A DNA stretch of 64,000 nucleotides, from contig CAWJAF010000003.1 in NCBI GenBank assembly GCA_963840785.1, positions 248,001-312,000 of the forward strand. The letters run 5' to 3'. Below, piece after piece: positions 1-8,738 of this stretch; positions within the stretch are counted from its first letter, which is position 1; every line of letters begins with the position of its first letter. Under the pieces are notes generated by a model that searched no databases, was not told where the DNA came from, and saw only the letters and a list, made by a program, of their open reading frames with translations. Made by a program: the position numbers and the translations under genes. This DNA comes from JALYOK01 sp963840785. GTDB lineage: Bacteria > Pseudomonadota > Gammaproteobacteria > Burkholderiales > JALYOK01.

Positions 1-1738
1 CCGCCGGCACTGTCACGTGCATGCGAATTTGTCCGGCGTCGACCAACGGGAAAAAGTCTCGGCCGACGAAGGGCAAGACCAACAAACTCACGACACCTAA
101 TGCACCGAATATTAAAAATATTGCTATGCGGTGGAATAGACCCCAATTCAACAGGCCGACATAACCTTTGCGAAAACCTTCGAAGCCGCGCTCGAATCCG
201 CGATGGGCCAATGCAAATGGGTTTAGCGACCGGCGTGCCGGCTGACCATGCTCTGCAGCCTCTTTTTCGAGCAGGTATTTGACCATGACCGGCACTAAGG
301 TTCGCGACAACACGTACGATGCCAACATTGCGTAAGCCACAACCAACGCCATCGGAGTGAACAAGAATTTCGCCGGGCCCGTCAAGAAAATCACTGACAC
401 GAATACAATACAAATCGCCAAGGTCGAAACGAACGCTGGCACGGCAATCTGCTGCGAACCTTCGATGATGGCATCTTCAAGTGGATGACCCATCTCAATG
501 TAGCGATGGATATTTTCGACCGCGACCGTTGCGTCGTCCACCAAAATACCGACAGCTAAGGCCAATCCGCCGAGCGTCATGATGTTGAGCGTTTCGCCCG
601 TAAGATACATGATGCACAGCGACGTCAAAATCGACAGAGGTATGGAGACCGCGACGATAATCGTGCTGCGCCAACTGCCCAGGAATAGCAAAATCATAAT
701 CGCCGTCAAACATGCGGCGATTAAACCTTCCAGCAAGACGCTGTTGATCGCGGCTTTAACGAAGACCGATTGATCGAACAGTTCCTTGAATTCCATTTCC
801 GGCGACGCAGCACGCACGCCGACCAACGCCTTCTTGACGCCCTCAACAATGTCCAGCGTCGATGCGGAGCCTGCCTTAAGAATAGTTAGCAGTGCAGAAC
901 GTCGGCCTTCGTCGCGCACAATATTGGTCTGCACACCGAAGCCGTCGCGCACATTGGCCACATCCCGTAACGTGATCCAGGTGCCATTCGACTGTTGTTT
1001 AATCGGAATATCGTTCAGTTCATCGATGCTGGTCGGGTTGCTATTGATGCCAACGATATAGTCACGCTCGCCGATTTTCACCATGCCCGTCGGCAAATTG
1101 GCATTCTGTGCTGTCAATGCAGCATTGATATCGGTCATCGTGACACTGCGCGCCGCCATTAAGGCCGGGTCGGCGTCGATTTGAATTTGCCGGGGCTTAC
1201 CGCCATAGGGCAAAGGCATGCGCGAGCCTCGCACCGGCGCAATCGCAGTACGGACTTTGTACAGCCCCGTGTCGTAAAGTTGCTGCTCGGAGAGCTTGTT
1301 GCTCGCCAGCGCAATCTGCAATACCGGCACACTCGATGCGTCGTAACGGAACACAAATGGTGGCGTCGTCCCTTGCGGCATCCGTCGCAAAATAATTTGC
1401 GACAACGCAGTAATTTGCGACAGCGCCGATCCGATATCCACCGTCGGTTGGAAAAATACCTTGATAATGCACGCGCCGTTGACCGTCTGCGATTCGATTG
1501 ACTTCACATCATTGATGCCGGATGAGATCGTGAACTCGCTAAACGTAGTGATGTACTTTTCGAATTGCTGCGGCGGAATGCCTTGGTACTGCCAGACTAA
1601 CGCAACAACTGGAATTTTAATCGCAGGAAAAATATCCGTTGGTGTCTGTTTATACGACAGGCCGCCAAGAATCAGAATGAGCAACGCCATCACGACGAAT
1701 GTGTAGGGGCGGCGAAGTGCGAGTTTTACGATCCACAT
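1..1738 (-). CDS. RND-family efflux permease, N-terminal part (runs off the window)
   Basis: Inner-membrane proton-driven pump subunit of the AcrB/CusA type; it would work with a periplasmic adaptor and an outer-membrane channel. The reading frame is open from the ATG at 1738 to the window edge, about 579 residues of a protein usually near 1,040. It begins with the typical short cytoplasmic end and first membrane helix, continues through a large periplasmic loop, then shows the helix cluster with the motif GILVDDATVAVEN, where the paired Asp residues of RND pumps lie. It is divergent from a TetR gene and shares about 100 bases of control region with it. No adaptor gene lies upstream, so if present it lies beyond the window. 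Substrate cannot be told from this part. Confidence 0.9.
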   Translation of the reverse strand, partial: MWIVKLALRRPYTFVVMALLILILGGLSYKQTPTDIFPAIKIPVVALVWQYQGIPPQQFEKYITTFSEFTISSGINDVKSIESQTVNGACIIKVFFQPTVDIGSALSQITALSQIILRRMPQGTTPPFVFRYDASSVPVLQIALASNKLSEQQLYDTGLYKVRTAIAPVRGSRMPLPYGGKPRQIQIDADPALMAARSVTMTDINAALTAQNANLPTGMVKIGERDYIVGINSNPTSIDELNDIPIKQQSNGTWITLRDVANVRDGFGVQTNIVRDEGRRSALLTILKAGSASTLDIVEGVKKALVGVRAASPEMEFKELFDQSVFVKAAINSVLLEGLIAACLTAIMILLFLGSWRSTIIVAVSIPLSILTSLCIMYLTGETLNIMTLGGLALAVGILVDDATVAVENIHRYIEMGHPLEDAIIEGSQQIAVPAFVSTLAICIVFVSVIFLTGPAKFLFTPMALVVAYAMLASYVLSRTLVPVMVKYLLEKEAAEHGQPARRSLNPFALAHRGFERGFEGFRKGYVGLLNWGLFHRIAIFLIFGALGVVSLLVLPFVGRDFFPLVDAGQIRMHVTVPA

Positions 1739-1793
1739 GGCGACATATCAAAATTGGAGCGGGGAGGTGTCTTGCTAATTAAACTCAATTATA

Positions 1794-1811
1794 ATACGAT
1801 CCGTTTCGTAT
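1794..1811. promoter_or_regulatory. Inverted-repeat operator between RND permease and TetR gene
   Basis: ATACGA at 1794-1799 and TCGTAT at 1806-1811 form a perfect inverted repeat with a six-base spacer, sitting in the 100-base region between two divergent starts. The form and place fit a TetR-family operator, so the regulator encoded at 1839 probably represses both itself and the pump. The repeat is seen; the binding is inferred. Confidence 0.6.
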
Positions 1812-1838
1812 GTAAATGTTTTCTAGGGATGGCAAATT

Positions 1839-2447
1839 GTGACCAATGACAACCCCGTCAATGAATTGACGGAGGAAATGCTGGGGCGTGCGCCCGGACG
1901 TCCGCGATGTGCGATCACCCATCAAGCCATACTCGATTGCGCCAATGATTTGCTCGCGGAAGTCGGTTTCGCCAATATGTCGATCGAGGGCATTGCCGCG
2001 CGCGCCGGCGTCGGCAAGGCGACGATTTACCGGCGCTGGTCGAACAAGGCGAGCGTCGTTATGGATGCATTCCTCGCCGCAACCGCAAAAGAAATCGCCT
2101 TCCCCAATACAGTCTCCGCGCGCGAGGACATTCGCCGTCAGATGCGCGCCGTTGTCAGAGTGTTAAACGGCCCGCGTGGCCGCACGATCGCGACGTTGAT
2201 TGGCGTGGTGCAATCAGATAGCGAACTCGCCGAAGCGTTTCGCACGCGCTTTGTTGCCGTGCGTCGCGGCGAAGGAAAAGCCGTGTTGCAACGAGGCATC
2301 GCCAATGGCGAATTCAAACCAGATATGGATTTGGAATCGGTTCTGGATTGCCTCTATGGCCCGCTCTACTTCCGCTTATTGATCGGCCATGAAAAACCGT
2401 CGGCAAGATATTCCGATCAGCTTGTTGATCTCGTATTGCATCAATAG
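1839..2447 (+). CDS. TetR/AcrR-family transcriptional repressor
   Basis: DNA-binding repressor of about 202 residues. Residues from about 25 to 70 form the helix-turn-helix domain, with the family pattern IAARAGVGKATIYRRW; the rest is the ligand-binding helical domain. Translation probably starts at the GTG at 1839, since no better upstream start exists; an ATG at 1878 would shorten it by 13 residues but would still keep the DNA-binding domain. It is divergent from the RND pump gene, and an 18-base inverted repeat lies just upstream of its start, which points to local control of efflux. The inducer cannot be told. Confidence 0.88.
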   Translation: MTNDNPVNELTEEMLGRAPGRPRCAITHQAILDCANDLLAEVGFANMSIEGIAARAGVGKATIYRRWSNKASVVMDAFLAATAKEIAFPNTVSAREDIRRQMRAVVRVLNGPRGRTIATLIGVVQSDSELAEAFRTRFVAVRRGEGKAVLQRGIANGEFKPDMDLESVLDCLYGPLYFRLLIGHEKPSARYSDQLVDLVLHQ

Positions 2448-2450
2448 TAG

Positions 2451-2490
2451 CGCCAAGAAGCGCGTGGATACTAGGCCTTGGGCCACTGCC
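2451..2490 (+). repeat. Dispersed intergenic repeat, copy A
   Basis: Copy of the window-wide repeat, here reading GCGTGGATACTAGGCC then TTGGGCCACTGCC. It lies in the gap between two convergent genes and contains a small GGCC hairpin, so it could serve as a transcription end signal. Confidence 0.6.
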
Positions 2491-2518
2491 GCGTGGCAAT
2501 GCGGCCGGCGGGCTTGCC

Positions 2519-3061
2519 CTATTTGATCAGTGGCAATAGCGTTTTGAATTCCGACGTGCCGGCTTGACCTAACCATTCGAATAAAACCATCTCGGTGTTG
2601 ACGATCGCAATTGCGGCGTCGCGCATGCGCGCGATACCTAAATCGCGACTTTCAGCGCGGCGTGAAGACACCGCATCTGCAACAACCATCGCTTCAAATC
2701 CAGCAGCCTTGATATCCATCGCTGTTTGCAAAACGCATACGTGCGCCTCCATGCCGCAGATGATAATTTGCTTGCGTTGTTGTTGCCGCAATCGATCAGC
2801 AACGCCGACTTCGGCGAAACAAGAGAAATGGGTTTTATCGAACAGGGAATCGGTCGGCAATAGTTCGCGTAGCGCGGAAATCGTACGCCCGAGCCCATTC
2901 GGATATTGCTCGGACGCCAGAATCGGCACATTCAATCGCTTGGCGGCGTGGACTAGCTTAATCGTATTGGCGACGACGTCGTCGGCCTGCAAAATGGCGG
3001 GCGCGAGTTTTTGCTGGATATCGACGATTAGCAATAGGCTTTGTTCGCGGCGGATCAACAT
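2519..3061 (-). CDS. Isochorismatase-family cysteine hydrolase at the end of the urease operon
   Basis: Soluble hydrolase of 180 residues in the superfamily that holds nicotinamidase, isochorismatase, N-carbamoylsarcosine amidase and biuret hydrolase. The likely catalytic triad is Asp in LLIVDIQQKL near residue 14, Lys in DKTHFSCF and Cys in MEAHVCVLQT. Its ATG overlaps the ureG stop codon (ATGA at 3058-3061), so it is translationally coupled to the urease genes and is the last gene of the operon. Family members near urease could release urea or ammonia from a ureido compound, but the YcaC-like look of this protein does not settle a substrate. Function is therefore only a class-level call. 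Confidence 0.8.
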   Translation of the reverse strand: MLIRREQSLLLIVDIQQKLAPAILQADDVVANTIKLVHAAKRLNVPILASEQYPNGLGRTISALRELLPTDSLFDKTHFSCFAEVGVADRLRQQQRKQIIICGMEAHVCVLQTAMDIKAAGFEAMVVADAVSSRRAESRDLGIARMRDAAIAIVNTEMVLFEWLGQAGTSEFKTLLPLIK

Positions 3062-3678
3062 CAGTGAACTTTCAGCAATCCTTCACGTTCGATAAAATCG
3101 ACCACCGTGTCTAGGCCTGTGCCCTTTTTTAGATTGGTGAACACGAACGGTCGCTCACCACGCATACGTTTTGCATCGCGCTCCATGATTTCCAGCGATG
3201 CGCCAACCATCGGCGCGAGATCGATTTTATTGATGATCAGCAAATCCGATTTGGTGATGCCCGGCCCGCCTTTACGTGGAATCTTCTCGCCACCGGCAAC
3301 ATCGATGACATAAAGCGTCAGGTCCGATAACTCCGGACTGAAAGTAGCGGCCAAATTATCGCCGCCGCTTTCGACAAAGATCGCATCAAGTCCGGGAAAG
3401 GTTTGCGTGAGGCGTGCGACAGCTTCAAGGTTAATCGATGCATCTTCGCGAATCGCCGTGTGTGGGCAACCACCCGTCTCAACGCCAACAATGCGCTCCG
3501 GTGCGAGCGCTCCCGCGCGTACGAGTATCTCCATATCTTCTTTGGTGTAGATATCGTTAGTAACCACGGCAATGTTGTAAGTGTCGCGCATGCGTTTGCA
3601 TAGTGCTTCGACCAGCGCCGTTTTCCCGGAGCCTACTGGGCCGCCGATTCCCACTCGTAATGGTTGTTTATCTTCCAT
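3061..3678 (-). CDS. ureG: Urease accessory GTPase UreG
   Basis: GTPase that drives delivery of nickel into apo-urease together with UreD, UreF and UreE. The protein has 205 residues, the usual length. The P-loop GGPVGSGKT is near residue 12, the CPH nickel-binding motif lies in the stretch VETGGCPHTAIREDAS, and NKIDL gives the base-specificity motif. The start at 3678 sits six bases after the ureF stop codon, so it belongs to the same message. It is followed with an ATGA overlap by a hydrolase gene. Nothing is missing. Confidence 0.97.
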   Translation of the reverse strand: MEDKQPLRVGIGGPVGSGKTALVEALCKRMRDTYNIAVVTNDIYTKEDMEILVRAGALAPERIVGVETGGCPHTAIREDASINLEAVARLTQTFPGLDAIFVESGGDNLAATFSPELSDLTLYVIDVAGGEKIPRKGGPGITKSDLLIINKIDLAPMVGASLEIMERDAKRMRGERPFVFTNLKKGTGLDTVVDFIEREGLLKVH

Positions 3679-3683
3679 GTTTC

Positions 3684-4361
3684 CTATGATCGAAATAATC
3701 GGCTATATTGGGTTTCATGTTTCCCGGAAAGAATTGCAAGGCCCGGCGCGAGATTGTAAAGCTCATCGTCGGACAAGCTCAACGCTCGCACGACCAGTGA
3801 CGGAATATCTTGCCCAAGATCGAACAATAAAGATTGCCCCGCGACTTGGCCCAACGGCACTAGCTTCACAGCCGCAATCACTTGATTTTCCAACCACGAC
3901 CATAGATAGGCCGTAAGTGCTTCATCGATGGGAACCGAAAAACTAACGGCAGCGAAACTAAACGCAGCTGGAAAACTTTTCGGCTGCAATTCGCTTAACG
4001 ATACGATCTCCAGAGCATCGCAGAATTTCCCATCGAGCAAAAGCTTAGCGAGCGAATAACCCATCTGCTCGGTTTCCGCGCGTAGTTCCATCGTCTCGCG
4101 TGACGCAAGGAAATCTTGATTCCAATTCTTCGCAGAGTCAATGTCTTTAGACTGCCAAGCGCCATACAAGCGTACTGCGATCGGCGCCTCCATCGTGGCG
4201 ATGTTGAATCGCAACACGTCGTTGATCCATTTCCGCGCGCTGTCTTTATCGCGAACAATTTTCTCTTCGCAAGCGCTTTCCAATCCTTGCGAATAACTGT
4301 ACGCACCGACTGGCAATGCCGGGCTCGCTAGTTGCAACAATCGAACCAGCGGCAAACTCAT
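3684..4361 (-). CDS. ureF: Urease accessory protein UreF
   Basis: Helical accessory protein of 225 residues that bridges UreD and UreG in the urease activation complex and gates GTP hydrolysis. It shows the family opening LLQLASPALPVGAYSYSQGLE and a run of predicted helices through to a C-terminal end with LFRS. Its ATG overlaps the ureE stop codon by four bases (4358-4361), a usual sign of coupled translation. The length and order match proteobacterial ureEFG runs. Confidence 0.95.
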   Translation of the reverse strand: MSLPLVRLLQLASPALPVGAYSYSQGLESACEEKIVRDKDSARKWINDVLRFNIATMEAPIAVRLYGAWQSKDIDSAKNWNQDFLASRETMELRAETEQMGYSLAKLLLDGKFCDALEIVSLSELQPKSFPAAFSFAAVSFSVPIDEALTAYLWSWLENQVIAAVKLVPLGQVAGQSLLFDLGQDIPSLVVRALSLSDDELYNLAPGLAILSGKHETQYSRLFRS

Positions 4362-4858
4362 GATTTGTGATGATGAATAATCGGGCGATGGCTTTCATCG
4401 CCATGGCTATGGCCGCCGCCATAGGCGCCCGCTTCCGGATCAAACGGCTGTTCTGCCTCACTCACGATTGCACCTAACCCAATCAGCATGTCGCGCAACA
4501 CGGCATCACGTTTGAGTTTCAGCCAGCCCTCACCGATTTCCAGCGGCACATGGCGGTTGCCGAGATGATATGCAGCGCGCATCAACTCCAATGGCGAATC
4601 GCAGCGTACCAAATAAATTTGTTCTGGCGCGGCGACGACGCGCACCAGTAATCCCTCTTCCGTTTGCAGAAAATCGCCATCTCGCAGCACGGTTCCGCGT
4701 TTGAGAAACAACCCGACTTCGGTGCCCGACTCCAAGCGCGTACGCAAGCGGCTTTTCTGGCGACGATCAAACGGCAGCACCAGACGATCGTCGTAACGAT
4801 TTTGCGGTGCAACGCGCTGACGAATCAGTGCGATGCTTTCAGTTTCCGCAACCATCAA
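4358..4858 (-). CDS. ureE: Urease nickel metallochaperone UreE
   Basis: Cytosolic nickel carrier of 166 residues. The N-terminal part (about 1-75) is the UreE beta domain and the middle is the metal-binding ferredoxin-like domain with HLGNRHVPLEI. The C-terminus ends in a histidine-rich tail, GGGHSHGDESHRPIIHHH, which in the family binds several nickel ions. It overlaps ureC by four bases at its start and ureF by four at its end. The tail suggests nickel storage as well as delivery. Confidence 0.95.
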   Translation of the reverse strand: MMVAETESIALIRQRVAPQNRYDDRLVLPFDRRQKSRLRTRLESGTEVGLFLKRGTVLRDGDFLQTEEGLLVRVVAAPEQIYLVRCDSPLELMRAAYHLGNRHVPLEIGEGWLKLKRDAVLRDMLIGLGAIVSEAEQPFDPEAGAYGGGHSHGDESHRPIIHHHKS

Positions 4859-6561
4859 AACAGAAAATAACGCTGCGCCATGGGTAGCACCTTAGCCGGC
4901 TCGCAAACCAGATGCTCGCCGTCCGCAACGACGCGATAAGTCTCCGGATCGACGTCGATCTTGGGCAAATAATCATTGTGGATCATGTCGGATTTTTTCA
5001 ACTTGCGCGTGCCTTTGACGGCGATCACTTGCTTAGCTAGTCCCAAACGATCGCGTAAACCATTCGCGTAAGCGGCTTGTGAAACGAAGGTAAAGGATGT
5101 CGCCTGCAATGCGCCACCGAAGGCGCCGAACATTGGCCGGTAATGCACCGGCTGCGGCGTCGGGATCGAGGCATTCGGATCGCCCATCGCCGCAGCGATA
5201 ATCATCCCGCCTTTCACAATCAATGAAGGTTTAACGCCGAAGAACGCCGGCTTCCACAGCACCAGATCGGCGAGCTTGCCGACCTCAATAGAACCCACAG
5301 CGTGGGAAACGCCGTGCGTGATCGCTGGATTAATCGTGTACTTTGCGATGTACCGTTTTGCGCGTTGATTGTCGTTGTCTTTGCGGTCGCCTTTGAGCGC
5401 GCCGCGCTGTGCCTTCATTTTGTGTGCGGTCTGCCAGGTACGCATAATGACTTCGCCGACCCGGCCCATCGCCTGAGAATCGGACGACATCATGCTGATA
5501 GCGCCGAGGTCATGGAGAATATCTTCCGCTGCGATGGTCTCACGGCGAATACGCGATTCGGCAAACGCGACATCTTCAACAATTTTTGGATCGAGGTGAT
5601 GACACACCATCAACATATCGAGATGTTCGTCCAACGTGTTCACGGTATAAGGCCGCGTCGGATTAGTCGAAGACGGCAACACATTCGCTTCGCCGCAGAC
5701 TTTAATGATGTCCGGCGCATGGCCACCGCCCGCACCTTCCGTGTGAAAACTATGAATGGTGCGGCCTTTAAATGCGGCAACGGTCGTTTCAACGAAACCG
5801 GCTTCGTTCAATGTATCGGTATGGATCGCGACTTGCACGTCCATTCGGTCGGCAACAGACAAACAGTTATCGATCGCGGCGGGCGTCGTGCCCCAATCTT
5901 CATGCAGCTTAAGGCCAATCGCGCCCGCTTCGATTTGCTCTTCGAGTGGCTTGGACAAACTGACGTTGCCTTTGCCGAGAAAACCTAGGTTCATCGGCAA
6001 GCCATCAGCCGCGAGTAGCATGCTGTGTAAATGCCACGGTCCTGGCGTACACGTCGTTGCGTTGGTTCCCGCCGCCGGCCCAGTGCCGCCACCGATCATG
6101 GTCGTCACACCGGACATCAACGCTTCGTCGACTTGCTGCGGCGAAATGAAATGAATGTGGGTATCGATGCCGCCCGCGGTAACGATCATGCCCTCCCCTG
6201 CGATCACTTCCGTCGCGCCGCCAATGACGATGTTAACGCCGGGTTGAATATCCGGATTACCGGCTTTGCCGATGGCCGCAATGCGTCCTTCTTTCAAACC
6301 GATATCGGCTTTGACGATGCCCCAATGGTCGAGAATTAGCGCATTGGTGATGACCGTATCAACGACGTCTTTGTGAGCGCGTTGGCTTTGCCCCATGCCG
6401 TCCCGGATCACTTTCCCGCCGCCGAATTTGACCTCTTCGCCGTAGATCGTGAAATCTTTTTCGACTTCGATCCACAGATCCGTATCGGCTAACCGCACTT
6501 GATCGCCGACGGTCGGCCCGAACATTTCTGCGTAGGCGTTTCTGTCCATTCGGCGCGTCAT
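4855..6561 (-). CDS. ureC: Urease alpha subunit UreC (catalytic)
   Basis: Nickel enzyme that splits urea into ammonia and carbamate. The 568-residue chain has all known active-site residues, each one position later than in the Klebsiella enzyme: His135 and His137 (GIDTHIHFIS), the carbamylated Lys218 and His220 (GLKLHEDWG), His247 (AIHTDT), His273 (SFHTEGAGGGHAPD), the catalytic flap His321 (MVCHHLDP) and Asp361 (MMSSDSQ). The enzyme should be active. It overlaps ureB and ureE by four bases each. The separate ureA and ureB genes show the three-subunit bacterial form and not the fused Helicobacter form. Confidence 0.99.
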   Translation of the reverse strand: MTRRMDRNAYAEMFGPTVGDQVRLADTDLWIEVEKDFTIYGEEVKFGGGKVIRDGMGQSQRAHKDVVDTVITNALILDHWGIVKADIGLKEGRIAAIGKAGNPDIQPGVNIVIGGATEVIAGEGMIVTAGGIDTHIHFISPQQVDEALMSGVTTMIGGGTGPAAGTNATTCTPGPWHLHSMLLAADGLPMNLGFLGKGNVSLSKPLEEQIEAGAIGLKLHEDWGTTPAAIDNCLSVADRMDVQVAIHTDTLNEAGFVETTVAAFKGRTIHSFHTEGAGGGHAPDIIKVCGEANVLPSSTNPTRPYTVNTLDEHLDMLMVCHHLDPKIVEDVAFAESRIRRETIAAEDILHDLGAISMMSSDSQAMGRVGEVIMRTWQTAHKMKAQRGALKGDRKDNDNQRAKRYIAKYTINPAITHGVSHAVGSIEVGKLADLVLWKPAFFGVKPSLIVKGGMIIAAAMGDPNASIPTPQPVHYRPMFGAFGGALQATSFTFVSQAAYANGLRDRLGLAKQVIAVKGTRKLKKSDMIHNDYLPKIDVDPETYRVVADGEHLVCEPAKVLPMAQRYFLF

Positions 6562-6884
6562 TTTGATTTGCCTTCGCGATTGAGTTTACCCATGATCTTG
6601 CCGTTGAAACCATACACGGTGCGATCTCCAGCCAGCGCTACCAATTCAACGGTGCGCTCTTGACCGGGCTCGAAACGAACCGCCGTGCCGGCGGGAATAT
6701 TCAATCGAAATCCGGTTGCCCTGCCGCGATCGAAGGCGAGCGCTTCGTTGGTTTCGCCGAAGTGAAAGTGTGAGCCGACTTGGATCGGCCGGTCGCCGGT
6801 ATTCGCTACCGTGATGCTGATCATTTCGCGGCCTTGGTTGATCTCAATCTCACCCGCTTTGATTTTCATTTCGCCGGGAATCAT
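6558..6884 (-). CDS. ureB: Urease beta subunit UreB
   Basis: Small structural subunit of 108 residues that packs against UreC. It opens MIPGEMKIKAGEIEIN and contains the family pattern GDRPIQVGSHFHFGETN followed by AFDR and a region ending in GFNGKIMG. The start lies two bases after the ureA stop codon and the end overlaps the ureC start by four bases, so the three structural subunits are made together. Length and sequence are ordinary for the family. Confidence 0.97.
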   Translation of the reverse strand: MIPGEMKIKAGEIEINQGREMISITVANTGDRPIQVGSHFHFGETNEALAFDRGRATGFRLNIPAGTAVRFEPGQERTVELVALAGDRTVYGFNGKIMGKLNREGKSK

Positions 6885-6886
6885 TT

Positions 6887-7189
6887 TTAACCTATCGGAT
6901 TGTGAACGGTGACGAGCTTGGTGCCGTCGGGAAAAGTCGCCTCGACTTGAATGTCTGGAATCATTTCCGGCACGCCTTCCATTACGTCAGAACGATTGAG
7001 GAGCGTAGTGCCAAAGCTCATTAACTCAGCGACGCTGCGGCCTTCGCGCGCGCCTTCCATGATCGCGGCACTGATGTACGCAACCGACTCCGGATAGTTA
7101 AGCTTCAAGCCTTTGGCTTTGCGTCGCTCGGCCAATAGCGAAGCGGTGAAAAGCAACAATTTGTCTTTTTCGCGTGGCGTTAACTCCAT
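6887..7189 (-). CDS. ureA: Urease gamma subunit UreA
   Basis: Smallest structural subunit, 100 residues, needed for the (ABC)3 assembly. It shows the family start MELTPREKDKLLLF, the middle LNYPESVAYISAAIMEGAREG and the end with FPDGTKLVTVHNPIG. A GAGGAG ribosome-binding site lies just before the ATG. It follows the ureD stop codon by nine bases and precedes ureB by two, which fits one polycistronic message. Confidence 0.97.
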   Translation of the reverse strand: MELTPREKDKLLLFTASLLAERRKAKGLKLNYPESVAYISAAIMEGAREGRSVAELMSFGTTLLNRSDVMEGVPEMIPDIQVEATFPDGTKLVTVHNPIG

Positions 7190-7198
7190 GTTCTCCTC

Positions 7199-8043
7199 TC
7201 AGGTAGACCAAATCCGTGGCATCTGAACTGCGCGCCCAAAATAGTGTGGCCGCAGTTCGCGCCAAACGGATTGCAGATAATGCTTCGCGTCCTCGACGCG
7301 GTGGCCGAGATAGCGCGCCGTCAGTGCTTGTGGCAGTGCCGTAATCGCAACGCGCGCACCAGCGCTGACGGCAATCGCCCTGCAAGCCAATACCAGCGCG
7401 GCGTTTGGGGCATTGCCTACGGCAATTAATGTGGCGATTACAGGATAGCCGGCAAGTCCAACGGGCGATTCGAGCATCGCGGAACCGCCGTCGATTCGCC
7501 CTCGTTCTAACCACAATGGCACGGCGTTTTTCGTAATGCGCCAAGATTGTTCGTAATGCCCTTGGGCAAATTGTTCATGCGACGCCGTTCGACCCAATGC
7601 AAGTATATCCCAGCCGATGTAACTGGCATCGTCTATAAGTTCTACGGAAATGGTCTGTCGTGCGCGCGCCGAGTTAAACACAATCGCCTCCTGCGGCAAC
7701 CACTCAAGCCGCGCGCCGGATGCCACCTTCAGCGTGATATGTTGCTCGGCCAGCGCACCCTCACTACGGTACCATTTGGTCGCACCCGGCGTAGTGATCA
7801 ATGCATGGCTGCCGGATTCAACAGTGACGTCAATGGCGAGATGATCGCCGGCAACGATACCGCCGGGCGGATGAACGACGATGCTGTGGCAAACTGCTTC
7901 GCCTTCCGGATAGAACGGTTTTTGCACCACCAACGGACCGTAATGTTCCCGCCCGTTAGAACGCTTCGCCCATCGACCACGTCGTAATGAAGCGTTAGCT
8001 CGGCGTTTGAAGTTTGCCGCGCGAATTCCTCCGCAACAATCAC
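7199..8043 (-). CDS. ureD: Urease accessory protein UreD, interrupted by an apparent one-base frameshift
   Basis: UreD binds apo-urease with UreF and UreG for nickel loading. The N-terminal part reads from a GTG at 8043, which overlaps the urtE stop codon (GTGA), and gives AELTLHYDVVDGRSVLT. The rest of the protein, from REHYGPLVVQKPFYPEG to the stop at 7199, is in another frame. The switch falls near 7950-7956, in the minus-strand stretch ACGGGCGGGAAC. The span is 845 bases; adding one base gives 846, exactly 281 codons plus stop, the usual UreD length. A start inside the second frame at 7933 would remove the conserved N-terminus. Either a sequencing error or a recent mutation is possible; the rest of the gene is well kept. 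Confidence 0.85.
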
Positions 8044-8738
8044 ACGGCTACGTAGGAACGAACCTTGAGTTCTTTCATGTCTTTTCCCTCTCCACTGAGC
8101 ACGATTTCTCCGCGCGTCATCACCGCAAAATAATCGGCGAGACGCTCCGCGAAGTCATAATACTGTTCCACGAGAAGGATTGCCATATCGCCACGCTCCG
8201 TCAGCAGGCGAATGACCCGTTCGATATCTTTGATGATAGAAGGTTGAATACCTTCGGTCGGCTCGTCCAAAATCAACACTTTCGGCTCACCGACCAGCGC
8301 TCGCGCGATCGCGAGTTGTTGTTGCTGACCACCGGAAAGATCCCCACCGCGACGCTGGCGCATTTCATTGAGCACCGGGAAAAGCGTATAGATGTAATCG
8401 GGAATGAATTTAGCTTTGCTCGCCGGTTTTACCGCCATTCCCATGAACAGATTTTCTTCCACGGTAAGGCGCGCAAAAATTTCCCGCCCCTGCGGCACAA
8501 ATGCGATGCCTTGCGCCGCGCGCCGATGCGGCCGCCACGCGCTGATTTCTTCGCCGTTTAGCGTTACCTTGCCGGACGCAATCGGCAGCACGCCCATCAT
8601 ACATTTAAGCAACGTCGTCTTGCCGACGCCATTACGACCCAGTAACGCGGTACATTTGCCGACTTGAAGCTTGAGATCGACATTGCGCAGCGTATGGCTG
8701 CTGCCGTAATATTGATTGAGTTTTTCGACCGCTAACAT
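8040..8738 (-). CDS. urtE: Urea ABC transporter ATPase UrtE
   Basis: One of two cytoplasmic ATPases of the high-affinity urea importer, of the branched-chain amino-acid transporter (HAAT) class and LivF-like. The chain has 232 residues. Walker A is GRNGVGKT at about 34-41, the ABC signature is LSGGQQQQL and Walker B is VLILDEPTEG. Its ATG follows urtD with a TAATG overlap, and its stop overlaps the ureD GTG start. The coupling puts transport and hydrolysis of urea on one message. Confidence 0.96.
   Translation of the reverse strand: MLAVEKLNQYYGSSHTLRNVDLKLQVGKCTALLGRNGVGKTTLLKCMMGVLPIASGKVTLNGEEISAWRPHRRAAQGIAFVPQGREIFARLTVEENLFMGMAVKPASKAKFIPDYIYTLFPVLNEMRQRRGGDLSGGQQQQLAIARALVGEPKVLILDEPTEGIQPSIIKDIERVIRLLTERGDMAILLVEQYYDFAERLADYFAVMTRGEIVLSGEGKDMKELKVRSYVAV

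Noticed and set aside
5302..5988. Open frame of 228 codons opposite ureC
   Set aside because: It lies wholly antisense to a complete ureC with all active-site residues and has no recognisable protein pattern.
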